Of a DNA stretch of 64,000 nucleotides, positions 22,407-34,810 are shown piece after piece. Made by a program: the position numbers and the translations under genes. Each line of letters starts with the position of its first letter. Within the stretch, counting starts at the first letter, position 1. Below the pieces are notes generated by a model that did no database searches, was not told the DNA's origin, and saw only the letters and a list, made by a program, of their open reading frames with translations. Source of the stretch: Archegozetes longisetosus (lineage: Eukaryota > Arthropoda > Arachnida > Sarcoptiformes > Trhypochthoniidae); the NCBI GenBank assembly GCA_018873245.2, contig JAEMBT020000008.1:8090238-8154237 (forward strand), in the 5' to 3' direction.

Positions 22407-25400
22407 CTATAGTAAAGAGACTATTCTTATCGAACAATCACAGTTATAAATATTTTTTCAAACCGTCTCCGATAGTACTCCCATCACCAAATTTAATGAA
22501 CTGTTATCATAAATACCAGTCGAATTGTATTTGAAACAAAAATTCGACATTTTGTAGAGAAAGTATCTTCTGGATGATTGAACAGCGAAATTGTAATTCG
22601 TATTTTTGTTTCAAAACTTAGCAGAAAAAAAATTAAAGGATGATCTTAAACGAATAAAGTTTAAAACTTATAAATATAAAACGTCCTTATCAACTAAAGA
22701 AGGTGAATGTAAATTATTGATTCCTGTTATTTTAATTGAATTTAACACACATGAACAGAAAGTCGTTCTTTGAAAATACTTTTTATACACTACTTATATG
22801 ATTATTTGCATGATAGAGGTAAAAGTTACAAAGTATGTAGACGCCAAGCTGATCGTTAACAAACTCTTAAATTAATTTTGCAACAGTTCTTAGTAAGATT
22901 ACAAGATTTTTTTTCGTATGATTGAATTTCATTCCAATAAAAGTATGAAAAGAGGTCAAATACATAAAATAAATAAATATTGAACCTGTATTACCTGAAG
23001 TATATATACCCTTGTTTAAATTGAATTTCATCAACATGGGTAGAGTGTTTTTTAACAAATTACTTTCTATTGATTACTCTTTTCCGTAAAGCTGAGATAG
23101 CGCTCGTAAAAATATGTATTCATTATTAGTATGACTGTTCCTTCACAGGCGCTCCTAGAATTTCGACTTCAACTTAATGCAAAATTAACTAAATTATTTG
23201 ATAGGCTTCAAGGCTTTTCTCAACAAATATCTTGATTTTTAATGTTAAAATATGTCTAATGGGGTCCAGGCTCTATTGTTCCATAGCCAACTTTATCAAT
23301 AAGAATAGTACTAAGCAATTTTTATATATAGCATAAACTCTGAATTCAATCTAATTTGAACAGAAAGGAAAACTGAAAAGACTAATTTAACATGATTTTC
23401 ATGACGGAAAATAAGTAATTCGAAAGATTTATTTCCAATATTTAGTTATTTTTATAAAACCTCGAAAAACCGAAAAAACAACTATAAAATAATTTTTTTT
23501 TCATAGTTCGTTTGATTCTCATAATGAAATTAAGCAACAAACAGAATATATACTCTACGTTTCGGTTAGATTTTGAATACATACTTCGTCAATATATTTC
23601 TTAACGTAGAATCGAGTATGCAAACAGTTTTGTTCTATCAATAACTACTGTGCTCTAGACTACGGAATATCACTTTTCGACCCTGCACTCAAACAGTATA
23701 TCCGTAAGGAGGCAGATATTATTCGAGCTCGATTTACAAAAAGAGAAGAAAGAGTAACAATTGCAAATTTTCATATCTAATACCGTACAACAGGATGATT
23801 AAAATTATGAGCAAGACTTATTATTTGCATTACAATGGCTTGAGTATAATTATAATGGTGTTTCATTTTGACGCTTGGAGATTATCTGATCTTAATTTTA
23901 TTTCATACTTGATGAAATTCTATCAATTTAACTTAGTAAAGGCATGATATAGTCAAGACATATAAAGATAGGTATTCAAATCAGGAAATCCTTGAATTTT
24001 TCAACCAAAACAAAACCAGGACTAATGTGATCAAATGTTCTTAATTGTGCAGAACAGTTTTTCAAGTCGAGTTTTGTGCCCTATGTGCTGCGAAGGTATT
24101 TTGCAGGACGCATTTACCCTGTAATTCATTAAGCTTTAATATTGGAAACTTTAGTTTCATCAAATTTAGTTTGAAAATTGTATCTTTAAGAGAAATATTG
24201 ATAAAATCCTTATGGGATTAAAAAATAACATGTTTTAACAGGAAATCAGCTTTATAAAGTTCAAATTTTGTAAACTTAAAAGTTATAATCTAAACTGTAT
24301 TACCAATTCCTATTGCTAATGATTATATTGAAAGGATTTCTAGTGTTATGTATAATTTGTGGACAGATAAAAGAAATGGAATGAATAGAAATTTGCTTTA
24401 ATCAGAATTATGTATAAGATTTCATTTTTCTGTCATGTTTTGAATTTCGTGACTTTGTTAAGTGCAACGCTGTTTTACTTCATACTATAAAACCAGGTAA
24501 AAAATACAAGTTTAGTGACAAATAAGTAAGATGTTAATAATTTTTAAAAATTTATTTCATGCAGAAAAGCTTGAATATGTAAAAATTAATATCGAGTTCG
24601 AAATAATTTTCAAAGATTTACAAGAGAGGGTTCTTACACTTAGCGTCCTGTATATTTGAAAAATATATCTGGCCATTCTACCCAGGACTCTAAGTATTTA
24701 TTGGAATCTTTTCATTATTTGTAGCTTTTTTGTTATCTGCAAGTTAAAAAAAACATCAAATCGGAGTTTCAGAATATCGGTCAAAAAAGAATTTTATCTT
24801 CAAAAATATTTAGATGGCATGAATAGACATAAAGTTGAAAATAAAGCTTATACAATAATCATCAAGACGTTAATCCAGAGACTTTTCAGGTTCTTGAGCT
24901 GACATTATGAAAAAAAGCTAAAAAAGATGAAATGAATAAACAGATCTTTCTAAAAAGTTTTATTACTATAATTGGGTTAAGAACGAAATTTCTTGAATTA
25001 AAATATAGAATTAATAAGTTATTAAAGAATAGTAATAACCGAAAACTATATATCGATATATATGTGGTGTAATAATGGAGTTTCTGCAGCACTCCTGCTA
25101 AAAAACTACAATTAGTCATATTTTCATAATTTTTTCTAATATTTTGACTATTTTCAAGTGCTTCATAAAAATAGCAAAAATTTAAACTTTTAAGTCCGTT
25201 CGTACATTAAAAATATCGGTGAGATAAACTAATGCAATTTTTGTGCTAAATCAATAAGAATGGCCATACAAATAGGACTAGCGTTAGAGTTAATGCTAAT
25301 AAGTTAGTTACAAGTTTATTGGAAGCAATTAAAAAAGTTTGTACTGTTGACAAGACAGTTTAAGTGGCCATTGGGTTTTCGTTATTGAATTATTGATAAT

Positions 25401-25722
25401 CCAATATTTTTTAAATGATAGTTAATTGTGATGCTATTCTAATAATAATTTAAAATAAAGTTAAAATAATTGAACTTAATGATTCGAAGGTAGGAATTAG
25501 TGTGTCCCTTTGCTTTTTACTCAAAGCTAACTCCTATTAGCCTTTTTGAGAAATACAAGGCGTGGTAATCTTTGTGGCTAAGGTATTGCATTGGTTAACA
25601 AGTACTGATCAAATACATAATTTCAGATAAAGAATTAATTATAATAAAGCATAAGTGTAGATGAAATAAAATTATGACATTTTTTGTGATCTATGCAAGG
25701 AAATATATATAAACGAATAGAT
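22407..25722. other. No gene recognised
   Basis: 3.3 kb of AT-rich sequence. The missing 5' exon(s) of the IR pseudogene would lie in its first part, but I could not find them. Short hydrophobic frames at 22867-23058 and 24886-25119 (minus strand) show no family features. Confidence 0.45.
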
Positions 25723-26646
25723 TTATAGCGATAAGTGATCTATACAAGTAGATATATCATTTATAATATGATTGATACGAGCAACGTAATTGTCCCAGAA
25801 ATTGGCAGCTGCTATATGAACAGAATCTGCATTTCTTCCATGTCTATCAATCATATCACGTCGTCCGATTTGTATATTTCTTGCTAGGTTTGCCAGTCGT
25901 TCTAAATCACTTCTATTAATATTATTTCTTGAATAAGCATCTCTCAACATTTGCAATACTCTGTTCATTGCATTAAAATAACCAGCACTCTGTCCAGCTA
26001 GAAAGAAATTTGGTATTTCTGACCAATTAATGCGACCTATAAAATAGATTATAGTACTACAATATATAACTTTAAATGATCGATATTTGATTTTGTGCAA
26101 AATAAATCACTAAATTATTTTTGTTTAGTTCAGGTTAAATCTAATACCATCGCGTGAATTTCGTGAAAGTCTACGAAATGCATTCTGCATTCCTGGCGAA
26201 GACCTAAATAATCCTGATATGTAAGCATCATCCAATATACCAAAAGCCTCATCAAAGAATATATATTCACTTGTATTACGGTACAGACCGGCACTGACGA
26301 AAATGTTTGGAAACCAGCCCTGTTTTTTCTCAACTCCTGGTGGAATGATTTCGTAATCCTCTGAATCAGTAACTACAAAGGTAATCTGGTGTGTATCCGC
26401 AAACCACCGAGAAAGTAAATTATTATCATAATACCATTTAAATATCTGTTTCCCTGCTTTTACTCCATCAACTATTAGTTTTCCTCCAGTTGTAAATAAA
26501 ATAACTTTTGTTTTTTCGTAGTTTACATTTACTATACCATGGTCTTTAACTTCATTCTCGTTCATAAGAATTGCCGTTGGGTGAAAGTCGAATGTCGATC
26601 TGCTCGATTTTGCAATGCAAATTATTCCATGGTCTCGTATTGTCAT
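25723..26646 (-). CDS. Two-exon gene, unrecognised product
   Basis: Exon 1 runs 26646-26148 and exon 2 runs 26036-25723, around a 111-bp intron (donor GTATTA, acceptor ttttatag); the junction is in phase 1 and restores a Gly codon. The product is about 270 residues. The first half looks mostly beta (KVILFTTGGKLIVDG, ITFVVTDSEDYEIIPPGVEK, then GWFPNIFVSAG). The second half looks helical and Arg/Asn-rich (GRRDMIDRHGRNADSVHI). The frame stays open upstream of the ATG to an acceptor-like AATACAG near 26684, so an upstream exon, perhaps with a signal peptide, is possible. I do not recognise the fold. Confidence 0.7.
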
Positions 26647-28219
26647 TATGAGGCAAGTAAAGAAATATTGAATGTCGTCCTGTATTAAAATTTACAGTAA
26701 AGCTCTTCTATAATAAAATTGATTTTTAGACCAAGCTTTATATAGAAATAAAAAAGAAATTTGTAGAAACTTACACTTTATATCGTGTTTAAAAGATATA
26801 CCTACGTCCAGAGTGATCGAAATAGTACAGTAAGATTTATTCCAGTCATAGAGTAGTTCTATAGATCATCACATATATTAATAAAAAGTGCATTTGTAAT
26901 AATTGCAGGGAATACTAGTTATAGCTCAAGGGTTCAATAGCCTACTAGCAAATGAAAATATTACTTCTATTATCGTTATAAGGTCATATTAAATATTTTT
27001 CTGGAACAGTCTTATCTATTCCTTGGAAACATAAGCTAAACAAAGATTGGAAAGTATCGGCACTATCTATATTTTTAATATTAAAGTTCAAATTAAGATA
27101 TCATTTATTGGAGAGGCACGTTGCATTCATATCATTATTAGTTTAACAGATTAGTTTATTCAGTGTCAAAGAGAAAACAAAAGATTTAAATACATTAATA
27201 CGGGGTCTCTGCAAACAACCAGAGTACAACCCCAACACCCACACAACACCGACTATTAGTAATAGTTTTACATCAAAGGCTAGTGAATTTGAGATTGGGT
27301 AGAATTAGTATAAAGAATTCGTTTTGAATAATTAAAACGTTATTGTGAGATATGCAAGAATTCAATCTTAAATTCAAATTGGTCTTAGATAGTTACTCTA
27401 AAACAGATTAAATTGTTTTAAACCAAGAATAAGCATTAACATATTCGTTTTCAAAATCATATTTATAAATCATGATAGGTCAAATTTAGATTTACTTAAT
27501 TATAAAATTTATGATTATAATGATTATTACGAAGATTACGGAATTATACGAGGCAAATTTTTATAAGAAAATGTTAATTTTTACAAATATAGAATGTTTA
27601 TTTTATGAAAAATAATACAGAGAATATGGATATAACTCTATGAGCAAAATTATATTAAAATGAAAACGAATATAACTTTATTCGTGATTATAAAAATTAT
27701 CCAACATACTGTTGTAAGAAATATAACTCAAGTATCGCTCATTGTAATGTTATCCATGAGACCTGGTTATACTCCAAAATCATTGCAAGATTTAACTGGT
27801 TAAGTTCTATTGGAAAACATATTCTTCCTATGTTTTCCATCAAAATTCACTCAAATTTTCTTCCATTCTTCCAAACATTCTGTTTGATAATATGCAAACA
27901 GATTCGCGAAATTCACTCTGTGAGAGAAGTTATGAATTTTCAAAATTTCGATATTCCAATCGTGAAAAAGGGCATAATTTATATCGAACTTTGAAAATTT
28001 ATAACTACCTACAGAAAGAATTTCGAGAATTTGTTTAGAAGAAAGTTAAGAAAATTTTGGTTGGTGTGGGCTTAAAATTTTTCTGAAGGGTGGAACTTAG
28101 AAGTGGCCGGAGGTGGGCGTAGCTTAAAAGAACAAGGTAATAGCGTAAAATAAGTTTATTGAGTAAAAATTATTTTGGTAAATGGGGAGAACACGGAAAT
28201 TGACCCAGTTTTTAGAACT
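26647..28219. other. No gene seen
   Basis: AT-rich. It may hold a first exon of the preceding gene: a GTAAGT donor-like site occurs on the minus strand near 26770. A C-rich patch lies near 27220-27250. Nothing else recognised. Confidence 0.4.
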
Positions 28220-28870
28220 ACTCGGGGATACGCCTACTTGGGTCTAAGAAGTTTTCCGCCCTTCATCCCCAAGTGTGATAATATCGTTGGATTCAGTTCG
28301 TCAAGCTGAGCATTTGATATCACAATTGACCGTTTACAACCCGAACCTGACCACCTCTGACTAGCTCCGGACGAGTGGCTGACTCCACAAAGTGATATAT
28401 CGTTAGACTCAGGATATCGAACTGAGAATTGTGATACTTCACTTGATCAATTATCATAATTAGTTCTCGAAACATTCATCTTTGTTTAGTTAGTATCTCG
28501 TAATGGATAGGCCAGGCTTATCCATATTCGAGGAGTTTAGGTCTGGATGCACCAATAGGCGATATTAGCTTCTCGGCAATTGTATACCGATATGCTAGAG
28601 TTATAGAAACTAAAAGTTGAATCTATCGAGAACTACTTGAGATAATTGATCGAGTGAAGTATTAAAATGCTCAGTTCGATATTCTGAGTCCAACGATATA
28701 TCACTTGGCCGGGTCAGCCACTTCAGTCTAGAGTTAGTCAGAAGTGGTCAATTTCGGGTTGAGAGTGGTCAATTGTGGTATCAAAATGTTCAGTTCGACG
28801 AACTGAATCTAATGGTGCATCACACTTAGGGGTAAGGGATTGGGAACCCTTAGACCCATTAGCCTGGATT
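28220..28870. mobile_element. Long-TIR element, about 650 bp
   Basis: Inverted arms at about 28225-28480 and 28620-28865 pair over some 240 bp: GATTCAGTTCGTC near 28290 with GACGAACTGAATC near 28796, and TGATATATCGTTAGACTCA near 28393 with its near-complement near 28690. The arms are GC-richer than the surroundings. The core holds a hairpin (GGATAgGCCAGGCtTATCC) near 28505. The 60-codon frame at 28775-28957 overlaps an arm and is not a gene. Confidence 0.75.
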
Positions 28871-29463
28871 GATCCACAAGACCTGATGGTTATGGCGCTC
28901 GTAGATATAGACGAAAATCTGAATTCAAATGAAATTATGAATAGTTCAACAGGTTAACTGCATAGATCACCGATACGAGTAGAGTTATACTTACCTTTTA
29001 AACAAAAAAATGATCGTATTCACAAGTTTAAGATATTATAAAACCGAGATCATATCCTTCAGTTTTGCAGACTTGAAAAGATATTCATTGCTAATTAATT
29101 TAATTTTGCTTGATTATTAACTTAGGCCTACTCCAAACAGTACATTAATTAATTATTTTATCAAAAATTCGTAATCTATTATCGACTTATTAAAGATATT
29201 GGAAGCAACGACTGTTCTGAGCATGATTCTAAAATTCTCTGATGTTTGCTCCCGTCTAGCCTGACATTAGAAAATCTACTTATACTTTTGCCTACTTTCG
29301 ATCACTAATTAAATTCGTGGAAATAAATACTAAAATTAACATTTTACTTTTTGATAAGTTAGTAACGAAAGTGAAAAGATATTTTCTATGTTTATTTAGT
29401 AATAATTAAAAACGCCTTTAATGCAATCGAACTATGCAATCCAATGTTTTCAATCTATTTGCG
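28871..29463. other. No gene seen
   Basis: AT-rich; downstream flank of the GILT-like gene. No polyadenylation signal was fixed. Confidence 0.4.
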
Positions 29464-29557
29464 TTTTGGTTGTGGTAGAGTTAAAAACAGTGTTTTGGTT
29501 GTGGTAGAGTTAAAAACAGTGTTTTGGTTGTGGTAGAGTTAAAAACAGTGTTTTGGT
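29464..29557. repeat. 29-bp tandem repeat, three copies plus a partial
   Basis: Units start at 29464, 29493 and 29522, with a partial unit at 29551. Each is TTTTGGTTGTGGTAGAGTTA followed by nine more bases, and the copies are identical. The repeat overlaps the last codons and 3' end of the GILT-like gene. Perfect identity suggests recent expansion. Confidence 0.95.
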
Positions 29558-32089
29558 CCCTGCGAATAGTATTCGTGAATATTCATTCTGATTGACTTCA
29601 GGTTTGAAAGCGAATTCCTTCTAATATTTACCTGATATGCCAAACAAACTAATTCTGACAAATAACCAGGTACGTTGTCATAAACTTCTTTGTGCTGACC
29701 ATCGATTGTTATCCATGGTATAGAAGTGTGCGGAGGATTTAAACTCATGGTTTGTTCGCCCATTTTGTATTCGATAGCTATTCCTTCTTCAGAATCAACG
29801 CATTGAGACAGTTGCTTGAAATCAAGTTTCAATTTTTGAGCACACTTTCAATCGTTAATTTGGTATGTAGTCAGTTTTTCATAGAAGAAAATATGCTTTC
29901 GTTTAGTTTTCAAGTAAATAAACTGTCTTAACATCATTTTCAATTTTTTGCATTATTTTAGAAATTTTGTTCTAAAATTGATCTTGAATAACTATTTTCA
30001 TGAAGTAATACTCACTTCTGCTCCAGAAATTCGCGGAGTTTGCCAATGAGGAGAAGCAAACATACAATTAATGAGCGCCAAACTGTCTGCAATCGAGAAC
30101 TTGACAAAAGCACATGACTTGAAAGAAAAATTCGTTCAGATTTAGTTTTCACTATAGCTCTATGGTAAGATTATAGAATCTAAAAATCGATAGTCTAATA
30201 CGATATACTTATTGATGATCACAGAAAAAAATTAGGTACTAATGCAGTAATACTTCAATATAGTTAAATTGTATATTCAGTCCTCGATATAGTAAAATTA
30301 ATACACTGGATCCAAAACGCATTGAATAATGTTAAATAACCCTTTTATAATGTAAACCAGGATTACCACCTTTTGTCTGAGCCAAAACCGGACTAGAAAC
30401 CTGTAAGGTTTCAAACACTTTGACATTATCAAAAATGTTTTAATTCAATTTTAGACACAACACAATTATTTACTCAATTTAAAGGTGTATTTAGTGTTAG
30501 ATTTTGCAGCTTTTTGTATTTTATCATTATTTTCACAAAATCATGAAATTGAGAACATTTTAAATCAAAATTAATTTTTACACAAATTTCTACCTTAAGA
30601 TTTTGTGTCAATGATTTATTTCTAACTTTTGAACAAAAATTATTCATAATATTGAACACGCGTTCAATATAATACGGTTTTGGTTAATTATCTGAGGCAA
30701 AACTGGACATTGTATAGTCAGGTTTGAGGTCTCGTATGCCAACAGGACAGCGCACCTCAAAGCTGGACAGGTGGCAAGCATAATCAATGATTTTTAACGT
30801 CTCATGACTTTCTATTATAAATAGAATGGAAAAAACTATTTCGTATTCAAATTATAAAACTAATTGTACAGTTAAGGACTTTGTAATAGGACTTTCCTAA
30901 GGGGTTTGCTGATCATTAGTAAAAAATCATTTTGTGCCTCAATTCAGTCAAAAACAGTCCATTACCTGACCACTAATATTTAAAAACGAAAGTCTAAGAA
31001 AATCTGAGATGTAATCTATGCTTACTAGTAAACATCGCATTACTAATAAGAGAAAGCTAAAGGTCTGATAGTAGAGAGGAGCTTTTATATCAACGATTCT
31101 CGAGAGCAATTAAAAGAATCAAATTAATTGAAAATTTGTATCGATCTATGCCTAATAGAGTGCAATCAGTAATTGAAAAACATGGAAATTGGGCTAAATA
31201 TTAATTAATATTCATAGTTTTTAATATTAATTATATTTTCTTTAGAGTCAACTTAGTACTGAATTCATGAGAATTAAAAAATTTCATAAAACTAAATCTT
31301 CGTTTCAAAATTTGTGTGTTGTATCAATTATTTACGAAGTTCTGAAGTTACGAGCGTCTTACTCGAAAAGTTTAGCCCTAAAAGTTAGCTTCTTATCCCT
31401 TAGGAAATTTCAAAGTCCTTAACTATATTTCACTATAATTTAATAAGAATCCTATATCACTAAAATGACTGAGAAAATTAATTTTATCGATCAAGATTGA
31501 AATTATTTTATAGAACACTATATGAAATGCATACTTGAATCATGTTTCCTTCACATTCTTGCTGACCGTTCTCACAAGTAAAGGTCACGTTTTTAGTTGA
31601 ATTATCCATACGTGCGTTACCAAAAGGCACTAAATTTATAGACATAATTGATGGAGGAGGATCTGATATAAAAGCTGGATATAACTGTTTGAGAACAAAG
31701 TCTCTACTTTCTGAAGACAGAGCTTCAAAATAGACGCCCACATTCACCTTATTTACCTCAGGATCACAATCGATACCTTCATAGGACGAAAAGTTATGAA
31801 TAACTCTATTTTCATTTATGATTTAATTTAAACCATTTTTAATTTAGCAGGAATGAGTTATAGACGAATTAGTTGCATATTTGCCAGTGTAAATGAAAAT
31901 ACGTTATTTTATACAGTCTAATAATGAAATTATGTGCTGAACAAAAGGTTTAAATCCAATCATAAATGAAAAGAGAACTGGAAAATTAAATAATTAGTCA
32001 ATTTACAAACCCTTTGAGTCATTACATGAAATGCTATCATTCTGTTCAGTGGAGACAAAAATTATAGCTAATATTATAATTAACTTCAT
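29539..32089 (-). CDS. GILT-like protein (gamma-interferon-inducible thiol reductase family) lacking catalytic Cys
   Basis: Four exons on the minus strand: 32089-32007, 31805-31535, 30117-30016 and 29844-29539. Phases 2, 0, 0 all fit; one donor is a perfect GTGAGT. The product is 253 residues. A signal peptide (MKLIIILAIIFVS) is followed by VYFEALSSESRDFVL (53-67), LVPFGNARMDN (86-96), the signature CENGQQECEGN (105-115), SCAFVKFSIADSLALINCMF (119-138) and the C-terminal PPHTSIPWITIDGQ. Intact GILT enzymes reduce disulfides in lysosomes and secreted fluids with a CxxC or CxxS site placed after YEAL; here the site is SSES. The protein is probably non-enzymatic. Intron 2 (1.4 kb) carries a hAT element. 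Function in immunity or saliva is inference. Confidence 0.88.
30358..30782. mobile_element. hAT-type non-autonomous element family C, copy 1
   Basis: Lies in intron 2 of the GILT-like gene. It starts CAGGATTACCACC and ends GGTGGCAAGCATA. The body is shared with 36873-37669 and 43452-44045. The target duplication is no longer clear at this copy. No ORF; the 61-codon frame inside is fortuitous. Confidence 0.75.
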
Positions 32090-33658
32090 TATTTTGTATT
32101 TCAAAATAATATCTAATCTTCGATTAAGAAATAACATCAAAGTCTTTTTGGCTCAATTTATATACTTTTTGATCACCTGTCAGGTTCCCATAAACACTTC
32201 TCAGTTTTATTATCATGAAGTTATAAAATTTTCTACTAAGTTATCAACCCCAAATTTTTACTAATATATTAAATATTTCTATTTTTAATGAAATATTATC
32301 GTTTCGAACTGCAAAGCTGAAAATAACCTTTACAACCAAGAAGTCAATTGATATGTTTCATGTCTGAATAATTTACATGTTGTGTGACTTATTCAATAAC
32401 CACAGCAATAAAAGCTTTCTGTATGAACTTTTCGATGTTTTTAAACACGATATAGTAATATCTCGATATATTGAATCAATTGAAACCAATATATTTGATT
32501 CACTTGGACAAGTTTCATTATAAAGAAGTTGTTTTTGCATTAATCAATGTGTTTTGATATATTAATTCATGATAAATAGTTTCACTTTAATTGAGGGAAT
32601 TACTGTAGTAAGTGAATTAAGATTAATCAATAAGATAAAATCATAATTAATAATTCCCTGCGTAAGTCGAATTTTTCTCTATAGAAATTCTATAATTATA
32701 TTCAACCGAAAGATATTCGATTCAAAAATAACCAAAAAGTAGATTAAAATTTGAGTAAACATAACTGAAATTGTACCGTTCTATGAATGGAATACTATTC
32801 CGAATACACTCATTTCAACCCATTACTATAACCACTGGAATATCTAGGGGCCCTTGGAAATTTTTCCAAAATTAAAGTATAGATCTGTAATGAAAAAGAA
32901 TTCTTAGAAAAAATTTGAGATCATTTTTTGAGTGACACAAAACAAGTAACTTATAAGCAACAATGTAATTGTGAAAGAAATTAAACGTAGACTTAATATT
33001 AAGCTATTTTCAATTTTAATTGATATAATTACATAAATTGTAACTATTAATAGTAAAAGTTAGGTAAAGTCAAGCTCTCATTACATTCCACCATCTATTT
33101 TAAAATAAATACACCAAATATTGAAAGAAATATTTAATAGAAGCTTAAATGAAACTTTCATAAAGCATGATTCACTACTTCCTAATTATTAATTGTTATC
33201 TGAAAAATAATTTCTAAAAGTTTGTTCAATAGAAAAGTCAATGATATATTATTTTTCAACTTTACGTTAATCAACAATACAATTTATTTAGATATTAAAC
33301 TTAAATAAATTCTATGTGAGTTATTGATTTTTCATAATTTTCATTGAGAAATAGTTGATTTGCCATCACTTCGAACAAACCAGTACTCAAAACTCAGTTA
33401 GAAATGCAGATGATTCTGAGAAAATAAGCTGCAGCGATGACTATTATCTAGAATTGGAGTTTAAGAGATTATCAAATTCTATAATTCTAAGTTGAATTGT
33501 ACCCGAAATGTAATTAATTTAATATTTGATAAAACTTACTTCATAAATACGAAAAGAGTTGAAAATAAATATTTTCCAACAATGAAATCCAATCTTTTTC
33601 TTACCAATTTTCTCAATCATTGATAAAATCTGATAAGTTATTTGAAATAAACAGAATT
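32090..33658. other. No gene seen; one pogo-like MITE candidate
   Basis: AT-rich intergenic DNA between the GILT-like gene and the gustatory-type receptor. At 32453-32611 a short element has pogo-like ends (AGTAATATCTCGATATA and, inverted, CAGTAATTCCCTCAATTAA). Otherwise nothing recognised. Confidence 0.4.
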
Positions 33659-34810
33659 TCAATTAAAAAGAGAACGTATTGAAATATTTAGAAAAATCGT
33701 GATTTGTGTTAAAATCCAACAAATAACTAATACCTTAATTCGCGTAACAGCAGATATGTTTGTGTTTAAATTGAGTACTAACAACGTATTTAATAGAGAG
33801 TACGATTTATTTGCTTCAAAAGATACTGAAGAAGCGCTCGTCAGTATAAATAATAAAGTTATTGAGAAAATGAAAGCGCAATATAAAAATGCAAATTTAA
33901 TAATGAGACCAGTTTCTCCAAATATTGCCTGATATAGACATGCATTCAATACAGTTATGATCAATAATAGGTATAATAAAAGAAATTTAGACCAATAATT
34001 TTCATCGAATTTACTGATTTCTTTATGAATTGAATCAAAGTTTATTAAATTGCTTTGTATATGAAATCTTTTATATCTTTTCCTCGACTTGAATGTCATC
34101 AGAGTTTGATTATTCAAATTTTTCAACTTTAATTTCAAATAATAACAAATAATATTAAAGTAGAATATTTGATAAGTTAGAAGATTTCCACCAAAATATG
34201 CAAAGAAAGCACTGATCAAAATCCATGGAATTGAAATGAAAATCAACTGAAATACAGATGTGTTAAGGAATAACAGAATCGAAGCAAATGTGGTTCCACT
34301 CAATGTTATTGTAATGATAATCACTCTTGAGACTGAAAACAAAAGTTTCGATTTACCGATCATTTTGTTAATATCTTCAACATTTGTTAATCCAATACTT
34401 TTAGGTGAAATTAAACCCGACATCATCTCAAATGGTCTTAGGTATGAAGGTTTTATGTCATTCATATAATACCAGTAATGAATGATTTGAGAAATAATAG
34501 CCATTGAACCAAAGAAAACAGCAGCTCCATTTAAGTGATATCTGGCATTGTGAAAATAAGAGAAATCTCCCATAATTAATGCTTTTTTGTCGTCAAATTC
34601 TGAGAGACATAAAGAAAAAATGGTCTTCAGTACATAAAATGTGTTAATTATGAATATTATCAATGGATTATGAATTCGAGGTCTCTTTGCAAATCCAAAT
34701 GGAAATAGGGATAAACCGACTGTATAGAAATGATTTCCAGCACATTTCAGACTCATTTCTGGTGATAAATTTCTTGATATATCCATATCCACTTCTAGTA
34801 CTATTTTCAT
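33659..34810 (-). CDS. Gustatory-type 7-TM chemoreceptor, intronless
   Basis: A single ORF of 383 codons from ATG. Seven hydrophobic segments: about 47-67, 96-116, 158-180, 190-218, 277-297, 304-325 and 362-380. Intracellular loop 3 and segment 5 carry FDSIHKEISKFDENYWSKFL, the pattern before segment 5 in arthropod gustatory receptors, and the C-terminal part has EANKSYSLLNTLLVLNLN, the usual YSLLN-type motif before segment 7. Family members are ligand-gated cation channels with an intracellular N-terminus. Intronless copies are typical of the expanded families known in spider mites. Length is normal and no break is seen. The ligand is unknown. Open frames on the other strand are shadows. Confidence 0.88.
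   Translation of the reverse strand: MKIVLEVDMDISRNLSPEMSLKCAGNHFYTVGLSLFPFGFAKRPRIHNPLIIFIINTFYVLKTIFSLCLSEFDDKKALIMGDFSYFHNARYHLNGAAVFFGSMAIISQIIHYWYYMNDIKPSYLRPFEMMSGLISPKSIGLTNVEDINKMIGKSKLLFSVSRVIIITITLSGTTFASILLFLNTSVFQLIFISIPWILISAFFAYFGGNLLTYQIFYFNIICYYLKLKLKNLNNQTLMTFKSRKRYKRFHIQSNLINFDSIHKEISKFDENYWSKFLLLYLLLIITVLNACLYQAIFGETGLIIKFAFLYCAFIFSITLLFILTSASSVSFEANKSYSLLNTLLVLNLNTNISAVTRIKVLVICWILTQITIFLNISIRSLFN

Noticed and set aside
28775..28957. 60-codon frame
   Set aside because: Its first half lies in the right arm of the 28.2-28.9 kb long-TIR element, and it has no homologue signal.
29464..29557. CRISPR-like direct repeats
   Set aside because: The repeats are adjacent 29-bp units with no spacers, in a eukaryotic intron-bearing region.
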